A stretch of 64,000 nucleotides of DNA from Haematococcus lacustris (lineage: Eukaryota > Chlorophyta > Chlorophyceae > Chlamydomonadales > Haematococcaceae). A program made the position numbers and the translations under genes. Location: positions 8,756,200 through 8,820,199 of the forward strand of contig JASKMD010000017.1 in assembly GCA_030144725.1 (NCBI GenBank), in the 5' to 3' direction. How positions within the stretch are numbered: position 1 is the first letter of the stretch; the number at the start of each line of letters is the position of its first letter. This document shows, one piece after another, positions 55,801 through 64,000 of this stretch. The notes beneath the pieces were generated by a model that made no database searches, was not told the origin of the DNA, and saw only the letters and a list, made by a program, of their open reading frames with translations.

Positions 55801-58800
55801 TACATGGTGGCTTGCTGTAGCCGCAGCTGCAACGTGCATGAGCGCAACTATGCCAGCTACACGGGAGAGATGCTGGCTGTCGTGTGGGCAGTCAAAACCA
55901 TGCGTTTCTACCTCCATGGTCGCCACTTCACCATTGTCACTGACCACCAACCCCTGTCATGGCTCATGTCTGGTCAGCAACACACTGGTCAGGTGGCGCG
56001 CTGGGCAATGCAGCTGCAGGAGTATGACTTCACTGTCAAGCACCGCCCGGGAGTGACACACCAGAACGCGGACGCTCTCTCCCGCTCGCCCCGCTCCACC
56101 AGTGTCGACAACACTGGTGCCTGCCTGGATCCAGTTCTCTCTTGCCCTGCACCCGGCACCGCCTTGCTCAATGGAGCACCAGTGCGAGGCACCTCTACCT
56201 TACCACCCCCTACTCACCCCGCTGCCCTGGCCGTGGTCACGCATGATGATCTCATCCGCGTCAACCAGGGAAGTGCCGCTGATGCCTACCACCATGAGCC
56301 TCTCACCCCCACCTCCTGGGTGCAGTCTGCCATAAGTGCTTTAGCGGGTCGTGCCATGGCTTGGGTCAGGGCTGCTGGACTGTCCTTGCTGGGGGCACCT
56401 ACCTCTCCCACCCTGGAGGGCAGCGTTACCGGTCCGCCTGACATTCATGGAGTGTGCATGCCACTGACCATCAACACCAGCAGCGTGGCCAGCACCTTTT
56501 TCCCGGCAGTGGCAGCAGAGGGAGTGGTGCTCTTAGAGCTCTTTGGGGGGTTAGGTGCTGGGCTGGAAATGCTATTGCGCAATGGGGTTCGGGTGCAGCG
56601 CTACATCTACTGCGACACATCACCGGCCTGCAGACAGCTCATGCGCCACCGCCTCTCTCACCTCTCTGCCACCTATCCTGGGCTGTTGCCACCCCATGCT
56701 CACGCCAATGCTCTCACTACTCTGCCCCAGGATGTCTGCTCCATCACCTCCGCTGATCTGGTGCGCGCTGGTGCACGTGGTCAGCAGCAGTGGTTAGTGG
56801 TCGCTGGATGGGAGTGCCAAGACCTATCTCCTGCTGGCAGCTTGGCTGGCCTGCATGGGCCCAGGTCCAGCACCTTCTTCCCCACCATGCGGCTTGTGGG
56901 CTGCTTGCAAGAGCTTCAACCAGCGCTGCGCCCTGGGTATGTGCTCGAGAACACAGCATTTCAGCACAACTTCCTTTCCAACGCCATTCGCAATCAGTTC
57001 ACAGAAGTCTGCACCAGTATAGGCACCCCCATTTGCTTTGACGCAGCACAGCTAGGTGCTCGGGCACACCGCTTGCGCAACTGGTGGACCAACCTCTGTG
57101 ACCATTCCCACTTCATGGCGGTATTGCAGCACATCCTGCCACACCCTCCTCAATCTGTAGCTGATATACTATCCCCTGGCACAGCTGTTCCCATTGCCCA
57201 ACATGCTGACGCGCCTCCTTTCTTTCCAGTCAACCAGCCAGGCCAGGCGCTACGAGCCCTCCCTACCCTGGTGGCTTATCCTGCCTCCTATGCTTTCCGT
57301 GGCGGGGGGAAGGGTGTGCTACTCACTGCAGCAGGCACCGCTCGTGAACCCAACATCCAAGAGAGGGAGCTGGCGCTGGGTTATGTTGTTGGCACCACGG
57401 CCGCACCGGGGCTTACTACAGCTGACCGCCACCAGATCACTGGGCGCTGCATGGACGCCACGGCTGCAGAGAGTTTGTATGCGGTGGCGGCTGCCCTGCA
57501 CCATGCCAGCTTGCTGCACGCCCATGCTCACAGCTGCCTATCCTCCTCGTCCCTCTCGCATGCGCTGGTTGTTGCTGTTGGGGGGGATGCACAGCTGTTG
57601 CCCAGCTCTCACACCAGCACCACCCAGCACTGCTCCCCATCTACAACACCTGATCCAGCTTTGCCCACAGCCACAGCTGCGCAGCCAGCAGTTACTCTTG
57701 CTCACCTTGCTGATGTTGCCGACACCGAACGTGACATACACGATGACACATCCACAATGCAGCTGCTTCAGCACCACACCTTGCCTACTGGGTTGTCGCA
57801 TGCTGAGCAGCGTCGGGCACAGCGTCGCGCTCAGGCTTATGTCTGGGACAGCCACAAGTTGCTTAGGCGCATGGCAGACGGCAGCACTCGCATTGTTCCT
57901 GCCCCTGCTGACCGCCCACACTTGGTGTCCACCATGCACAACAACACTGGGCACTTTGGTGGCAGGCGCACGGCAGCTCTGTTGCAACACACCTACTGGT
58001 GGCGCGGGTTGGCAGCTGATGCTCAGGCTGTTGTGGCACGATGCACCGTTTGTGATAGGGTCAAAGCTGCATTCAATGCCAAATCCCCTGAGCTGCACAG
58101 CCTGCCCATTCGTGCCCTCTTCTACCGCTGGGGTGTAGACCTATGTGGTCCTTTCATCCCCAGCCGCTCTGGCCACAAGTACATCATGGTCTGCATTGAG
58201 CATCTGTCTAAATGGGTCGAGATCATCCCCATCCCCAATAAGGAAGCAGTCACCACAGCCTCAGCATTTGCGCATCACGTGCTGGGACGCTATGGTGCTT
58301 GTGCTGAAGTGGTCACTGACGGTGGCACAGAGTTCCAGGGGGCCTTTGCTGAGCTGCTGCAGCGCGCCCTGATTGATCACCGCACCACCTCTGCTAACCA
58401 CCCTCAGAGCAATGGGCTGTCTGAGCGATGTGTGCAGACTGTCAAGGCATGCCTGCGCAAGCACTGCACCAGCAACCGTGTCACTGACCAGTGGGATGAT
58501 GCCCTGCCTATGATCGCTTTGGGGTACAGGTGCTCTACCCAGGAGAGCACCCGCATGACACCCTACGAGCTGTTGTTTGCGCGCAAGCCTGTGGTACCCC
58601 CAGCTATAGCTGAGCGGGTGGGCCAGCCCATCAACTTTGACGACCCAGAGCTGGCTGCAGAGCTGGTGATGCAACGTGCAGCCGCTGTCACCGACAACAT
58701 GGTCATCGCCATGGGCAACCAGGCTGTAGCTCAGCACCGGGACCAGCTGAGGTATGCCATGACTCGCTCCGGCAGCTATCAGCCAGCAGCCCGCTCCTTC

Positions 58801-60132
58801 AAACCAGGTGACTTTGTCTATCTCCGCCTTGCTGCCAAGCACAACATGCTGCAGCTAGAGGCACGCCCAGAGATCTATCGGGTGGTGGTAGTCAAGGACA
58901 GCGGGGTGGCAGTGCTCACGGGCAAGTGTGGCACCCAGTTCAATGAGCACATCTCCAACCTATCTCCTTGCCACCTGCTTGACCTGGATGGCACCATTGA
59001 TGTCGGTCTGGCACGCCCTCACATTGATCACCCGTGCGAAGTGTGCCGCTTCACGGGTGATGAGGCAGTCATGCTGCTGTGCGATGGCTGCGGCACTGGC
59101 TGGCACACCTACTGTCTCACACCTGCTCTCGATGCGGTGCCCGAGGGTGACTGGCTGTGCCCGCGTTGCGTGGGGGCTGGAGTGACCTTGGGGGAGGTTA
59201 GGGACAGGCAATTGCTCGCTGCGCCAGCACCTCTACCGCTGCAGGATCCTTTTCTCTCCAAAGCTGTGCTCAGCAAGATCAAGGCTGCCCGGGAGCTGCA
59301 TGGGCGTGTGGTGCATTGCCCAGCCAACAAGGCAGCGCCCGAGCGCTGGGGCGTCGTCACCTATAAGGGCGATGAGTGCAGGCCTAAGTACTTCCGCATC
59401 ACATTCCAGGATGGCAGCACCATTGACGACCTGCAGCATGCTGTCCTGTTGCGCAAGGGTTGGCTGATGCCCCAGGGCTCAGAGCTGCCTAGGCACCTAG
59501 CAGCAAGCACTGTCACAGCCGCCACTCTGCCAGACCACTGGCTGCTCAGCAGCACTGCCGGCGTGCTCGCTGCGCTTCATTGCCTCTTGCCTGGATCCTG
59601 GCACCCTAGTGTTGCAGCTGCCATTGCTCAGGGCTATCAGCTCATGCAACCCACCAGCATCACACCTCAAGAGCTGCGTGTGGCTAGCACAGTGATCAAC
59701 CTGGGCCTCATGCACAGCCTGCTGGATCCATGCACCACCACACCCATCATCATATCGGGGCTTGAATTGCAGCCATTTTCAGCACAACCGCACCTCTCTC
59801 TCTCCCCTACTACCTACCGTGCACAGTTGCAGCGACAGCCCATTGACGCCATCATCAGCTGCCCTGATCCTACCATCTTGGATCTGCTGCTACCGCTGGC
59901 CGTCATCTATGCTCATTCCCTAGTGTGCATGTTGGTGCCCCATGCCTACCTCTCAGATGCACCACCTGCACGTTTCCGCTGGCTCCAGCAGCTCAAGGCA
60001 GCGGAGCGTCTACTCTACGTCACATGTCCAAGCCTGGGGTCAAGGTTGGGATGGATCATGGTGTTCTCATCAAGCGCTCAGCGGCAGCAGCTGCTCAAGT
60101 TGCCAGTGATGGGCGCTTATCTGCAGCTCTAG
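52831..60132 (+). CDS. Pol polyprotein: PR, RT, RNase H, C5-methyltransferase, integrase, PHD
   Basis: A CCHC knuckle (CSYCHKRYHPPDHC, about 53020) is followed by a protease-like MLDGGSDSCLIS (53560). RT has FCVDYRRLN, MPFGLRNA and the FIDD active site. An in-frame TAG (55360-55362) interrupts the end of RT. RNase H follows (LHTDWSREGCAGIL, TDHQPLSWL). Between about 56510 and 57500 lies a cytosine-C5 methyltransferase. It has LELFGGLGAGLEML (motif I), VVAGWECQDLSPAG (motif IV with the catalytic Cys; Glu replaces the usual Pro), VLENTA (motif VI) and LGARAHRLRNWW (motif VIII). Integrase has an HHCC finger, then GVDLCGPF, VTDGGTEF and LSERCVQ (D-D-E). A C4HC3 PHD finger (59020-59180) and a Tudor/chromo-like stretch (59300-59470) follow. 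The last 110 residues resemble a degenerate SAM-dependent methyltransferase fold (inference). Confidence 0.87.
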
Positions 60133-60994
60133 TGCTTCAATGGGTTGGTGATGGGTAGGGATGGGGGGAGGGTTGGTAGGTCAGGGTCACATGCATATCA
60201 CACTTGCCACACTGTTGTCCTATCACCCTTTGCTGTCCTATCACATTGCTAAAATGGCTTGTCGGTATCATGCGCCACATCTTATCTCACTCTTGCTATC
60301 GCACAGCTATCACAGTTGTCACCTCACCTAAGTCTCCCTTTGCATCAGCTACATCTGGCTCATTTGAGACCATACACGCTGATATCATCCATCATGTCAC
60401 TCTTGTTCAGCGTTTTGCCGGTCATCAACATCACTCATGCATAGTTCATGGTTCACAACAACATTTTCACCACAGCAGTTTCAGCCTACTTATGACATGT
60501 TCCACATGTTAGCATGGTTATGGACAACTAGGGTAGGAAAGCTTCATTACGGCCGACCCGCTGCCGCGCGTAGGATGCATCAGGCACGACGCTGGCGGGT
60601 GAGCACCATGTCATGGTGATGGCCAGTGGCTCACGTAGAATGAGCCATAGGATCCATGTAGGGTTTTCGCGGTTTTACCGCATGGGTCCGGCCTGGAGGC
60701 ATGCATGCCACAGGTTATAGAACCTTGGCCGCCGCCAAGTGAGAGAATTGTGTCTTGGGGGGGGGGGGGGGGTAGTCAGGAGTTAACGTCTTGAGATTTG
60801 TTGCATCACAACCATCAATCACATCATCACCACAATCAACGTACTCATCACTTCATCAGTTTAGCTGCCTCGTCTGCTTGCCATCTGCTGCATGTAGCGA
60901 CATATATGTCTTGCACATGTCAGCATCTGGGGGGGGGATGTTTCATCCTCCGCAGCGCACTCTTGTGTCATGAACTATGCTATCACGTGTCAGC
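60133..60994. other. Untranslated 3' part of the Gypsy element
   Basis: No coding sequence. It has a run of 16 G (60757-60772) and a GGGGGGGGATG stretch (60930-60940), either of which might act as a polypurine tract. No classical tract lies directly against the LTR. Confidence 0.5.
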
Positions 60995-61391
60995 TGTCAC
61001 AGCCATGATTGTGACCGTGCGAAATGCGTGACATGAGAAATGCCATGCAAGCTAGGTAAGCGGTTGAACATCACAACAACATGGAAGCTTGTATGGCTGA
61101 TCTGATGACATGGCAGAAGTGGTTAGTGGCGGCTTGCATATGTTTGAATAAGTTAACTTGCATGCTTGCATGGATTGTGGGTATTTGTAGTGTTTGGGAT
61201 GCTGCGGCGGCAGCTTTGAAGACCCTTGGTATACTGTAACTCCGACCAGCAGCCAGCTGTAATCACTGGCACTAAGCCTGGAGGGTCTTCACAGCTCACC
61301 GCCTGCACTGAAGGCCGCCGCCATTTGGTGACGGGTATCAGCAGTCGTTCGTGGGTCTTTGCCTCTACTCACGCTCTCTGTTCTCACCGCA
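60995..61391 (+). repeat. 3' LTR of the Gypsy element
   Basis: A 397-bp copy of 50984-51380 with a single difference. It is followed by the target duplication AGTC and then LTR sequence of the older Gypsy element. Confidence 0.93.
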
Positions 61392-61395
61392 AGTC

Positions 61396-61493
61396 TGCCC
61401 GGGAATCGAACCCGGCCTCAGATCACCGCACCACGTCACACTTCTCATAGGGGCGTTACGAATATTGCCTCAGCATTACATCATCACGTAACA
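61396..61493 (-). repeat. LTR of the older Gypsy element, proximal part
   Basis: On the minus strand the LTR starts TGTTACGTGATG directly after a polypurine tract. Near the break it holds CCGGGTTCGATTCCCGG, a perfect T-arm stem-loop with a pol III B-box consensus (GGTTCGATTCC). No complete tRNA cloverleaf can be drawn. Confidence 0.7.
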
Positions 61494-61506
61494 TTCCCCC
61501 CCACCT
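61494..61506 (-). promoter_or_regulatory. Polypurine tract of the older Gypsy element
   Basis: AGGTGGGGGGGAA on the minus strand lies immediately before the LTR start TGTTACG, about 110 bp after the pol stop codon. Confidence 0.7.
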
Positions 61507-61618
61507 GGCTCAGCTGTCCTCAGCTGACCACCGTGGTGTTGCCCCGCTCAGGCACATTGTGCCGTCACTCGCGCCCACACTAGCGCTTGGTGTCTGAGTT
61601 CCAACCATGCCACTACCA

Positions 61619-63630
61619 TCAGGCCTGGGCCTCAGCCTCAACATCATCCTTAGCTTCAGCCTCGCCATCAGCCGCCTCCTCAGCCTCGGCACCCAGGTTG
61701 TGCTCTGCCATGTACCTGGCCATCAGCTCTTGGCAGCCCACCAGCTGTGTGCTCAACTCCCATGTGTTATGCTCGTCACCGTGTCCTTGCCACTTGACCA
61801 GGAACTCAAGCCGTCTCTTCTTACTCTTGCCCTTGCGCTTGCCTTTGCTGGGCTCCAGCCTGTGGCCCACCACCTTCTCCACTGTGTATTGGGGCTCTCC
61901 CTCTAGCCACTGCACAGGAGGTGGTCCAGTCAGCCCAGGCACTGCCCCTGTGCGATAGGGCTTCACCAAGGACACATGAAACACGTTGTGGAGTCGAGAC
62001 CACTCATCTGGCAGCCACAGCTTCACAGCTGCCTTGCCCACCATGTACTGCACATTGAATGGGCCCACATAGCGAGGCTTAAGCTTACGGACTCCAGGCT
62101 GGTTAGCCTTACCCCTCATGTTCTGTGGGCTCAGCAGCACCATGTCACCAGGCAGGTACAGTGCCTCACGCCGTTTGTTATCCTGATATGACTTCATGCG
62201 CTTCTGCGCCCGCGCTAGGCACTGCCTCGCCTGCTCAACCGCCTTCTTCATGCCCTTTACAAAGTCATGCGCCTGCGGCACCTTCTGCGGCAGGTCGAGC
62301 AGCTCAGCCAGCCGCGGATGATAGCCATAATTCAGGTAGAAGGGCGTACTGCGGACCGACTCCTGCCAGGCATTATTGATGGCGAACTCCACCAGAGGTA
62401 AGTACTCCGCCCAGTCCCGCTGGTCAGGCCTGATGAAGTGCCTCAGCATTTCCTCAATCACCCGGTTAACACGCTCTGTTTGGCCATTTGTTTCAGGGTG
62501 GTAGGCGCTGGATAGGTTCACCTGGACCTGGAGCAGCTTGGTCACCTCAGCCCAGAACTTGTTGTGGAACTGGGGCCCTCTGTCACTGACCACACTCCTC
62601 GGCATCCCATGCAGCCGGAACACATGCTCAAGGAACAGCTTAGCATATTGTGTGGCCGTCATGCTCTCCCAGGTCTTCACCAGGTGTACCATCTTTGTTA
62701 GTCTGTCCACAAACACTAATATTGAGTCATATTTGTTGGGCCCACTTGCAGGGAGCTTCACTATGAGGTCCATTGACACGCTGTCCCACGGTCTCTCAGG
62801 TACGGGCAGCGGCTGCAGCAGGCCAGCAGGCTTCTTGGCACTTGACTTGTTCACTTGGCACGAGTGGCAGCTGCGCACATAGCTCTTCACATTCTCCGAC
62901 ACACCAGGCCATGTGAACCAGCGCGTCACCTGCTCAAGGGTCTTCGTCATACCCAGGTGATCAGCACATCTGGTGTCATGCATGGTGTGTATCACTCTCT
63001 TCCGCAGCGCAGCGTCATCAGGAACCACCACTCTGCCCCACTCAGTCAGCCACAACCCCTCATGCTGGTACAGCTGCGATGTGAAGGCCTCATCAGCAAA
63101 GCGTGTGTCAGCCGCATAGGCTTGCTTGATTGCCTGCATTAGGGTTAAGGGGCCCGACTCAGATGTGGACTGCCCGTCATCACCTTGTTTGTTTGATTTG
63201 TTATGTGACTCTGTTGTTTGTTGTTGCTGCCGCAGGGATTCCCCCCCACCTGGCTGCGCCCCCTTTTGTATGTGCACTTGTCATTCTTGCCTGGCCAGGC
63301 GTATGGGCAGCAGCCAAATCATCTGGTGGGACCAGCTGGTTTGCTCTTTGGGCAGCCTCCCGGGCAGCCACCTGCCCCAGCTCAGCATTCTCTCGCAGCC
63401 GGGCAGCAGTGCGGCGTGTAGTTATGGCGTAGACTGGCCCTTCAGCCCGGGAGCTTAGCGTCATGGTCACAGTCATGGCGTCTTCAGAGTCAGCATTTTG
63501 TGGTGATGATGAGCTTGTTAGCGCCACCTCATTGGCCAGAGCGGGGTTACGGCTGATAGGGTCAGCCACATTAGTTGCACCGGGTATGTATTTGATCTCA
63601 TACTTGTAGCGTGATAGCTAAGGCGCGACC
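61619..63630 (-). pseudogene. Chromodomain Gypsy pol, 3' part (RNase H end, integrase, chromodomain)
   Basis: The minus strand starts at about 63620 with the RNase H tail EIKYIPGATNVADPISRNP. A linker follows, and the frame changes near the 7-G run at 63240-63246. The integrase has H-x3-H...C-x2-C (MHDTRCADHLG, CHSCQVNK) and a D-D-E core in VSMDLIVKLP, VVSDRGPQFHNKFW and HPETNGQTERVNR. It ends with a chromodomain (YTVEKVVGHRL...LEFLVKWQGHGDEHNTWE) and an acidic tail before a stop at 61619. Such chromodomain Gypsy elements (chromoviruses) target chromatin marks. RT and gag are absent: at about 63614 the homology ends at a stop and gives way to other DNA. Confidence 0.85.
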
Positions 63631-63636
63631 GGCCAA

Positions 63637-63656
63637 CCTAGAAATCTATTTCTAGG
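63637..63656. repeat. Perfect 20-bp palindrome
   Basis: CCTAGAAATCTATTTCTAGG with CCTAGAAAT arms around CT is followed by TTTCTAGG repeats to 63700. It lies beside the break in the Gypsy homology and may mark the end of another element. Confidence 0.6.
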
Positions 63657-63732
63657 TTTCTAGGCTCAGGAAACATTTCTAGGATTTCTAGGCTCACGAT
63701 TCTTTCATCCTCTTCCACTGCCGACCAGCGCA

Positions 63733-63951
63733 ATGGCTGCTCCTAGCCCCACTAAGCCTAGCGCGCTTGGGTTCGACGGCCTGCCCCACTTTGCCCAAAC
63801 CACGAAGCAAACCTTCGATAAGAAAGAAAGCACGGTCACCGAATTGTACAAGCAGGTCAAAGGCTACATTATGCGCGCAAAGCCGGATCAGCACAGTGAA
63901 AAAGTTGGTGGTCATTGTCTGCCTCCTTCGCGCCTAAGAGCTGAGCTTTGA
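63733..63951 (+). CDS. Hypothetical first exon near the window edge
   Basis: ATG 63733 opens a frame with MAAPSPTKPSALGFDGLPHF and a charged, helical stretch (KKESTVTELYKQVKGYIMRA). It likely splices at about 63903 or ends at 63951. It resembles transposase N-termini only in general character. The window ends before more can be seen. Confidence 0.35.
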   Translation: MAAPSPTKPSALGFDGLPHFAQTTKQTFDKKESTVTELYKQVKGYIMRAKPDQHSEKVGGHCLPPSRLRAEL

Positions 63952-64000
63952 GACCCCAGCGACACACAACGCAAACATGACGGTCATTGCATCGTGGTCG

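Larger units (their letters stand above)
50984..61391 (+). mobile_element. Ty3/Gypsy LTR retrotransposon encoding a DNA methyltransferase and PHD finger (10.4 kb)
   Basis: Two 397-bp LTRs (50984-51380 and 60995-61391) begin TGTCACAGCC and end CACCGCA and differ at one base (T/A, about 51028 versus 61039). The 4-bp duplication AGTC flanks the element. The order is gag, protease, RT, RNase H, cytosine methyltransferase, integrase, PHD finger, further C-terminal domains. Near-identical LTRs mean a very recent insertion. It lies inside the LTR of another Gypsy element. Confidence 0.93.

Noticed and set aside
61393..61460. tRNA gene on the minus strand
   Set aside because: A T-arm and B-box are perfect, but no D-arm, anticodon arm or pairing acceptor strand can be drawn. 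The sequence is part of a Gypsy LTR.

Overview
The window is nuclear DNA of a green alga, most likely of the order Chlamydomonadales and possibly close to Haematococcus. The evidence is intron-dense genes with GTGAGT/CAG-type splice sites, TGTAA polyadenylation signals, alanine/glutamine-rich low-complexity coding, long C-rich microsatellites, TTAGGG-like arrays, and repeated TnpB-like (Fanzor) fragments. Species identity is inference. No bacterial operons, rRNA genes or CRISPR arrays are present.

Only one clear host gene is visible. It is a nine-exon plus-strand gene (5882-17682) for a type II membrane, Golgi-type sulfotransferase of about 1155 residues, and all its splice phases agree. Its introns hold degraded minus-strand Fanzor copies, a 933-bp (CTGC)n tract and a 209-bp (GACCCT)n tract that runs into a splice acceptor.

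The rest is layered mobile DNA. (1) 1741-4880: a Fanzor-associated non-coding repeat is split by a 787-bp hAT-like element (8-bp target duplication) and a 2158-bp element with TCAGG...CCTGA ends and a perfect 7-bp target duplication. (2) 20233-27378: a hAT transposase gene is split by a 3.25-kb transposon of the same TCAGG/7-bp class, which has its own SAP-domain transposase, and its 3' end is split by a 1.2-kb relative. (3) 30668-50174: a 19.5-kb CACTA-like (EnSpm) transposon has 0.8-1.2-kb terminal inverted repeats made largely of a 12-bp minisatellite. It encodes a tnp2-like transposase on the minus strand, two plus-strand multi-exon genes (one with a Ulp1-type cysteine protease) and an LRR-like gene. 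Both large genes have a telomere-like array in an intron. (4) 50984-61391: a recently inserted 10.4-kb Ty3/Gypsy element (LTRs differ at one base in 397) has a pol that carries a cytosine-C5 DNA methyltransferase domain between RNase H and integrase and a PHD finger after integrase. It sits inside an LTR of an older minus-strand chromodomain Gypsy element (61396-63630), which is itself broken at 63.6 kb by further element-like DNA.

The strongest candidates for undescribed biology are the methyltransferase/PHD Gypsy element, the protease-bearing giant CACTA element with telomere-like introns, the transposon class with 7-bp target duplications, and the conserved hairpin-bearing sequence downstream of Fanzor remnants, which may be a guide RNA.
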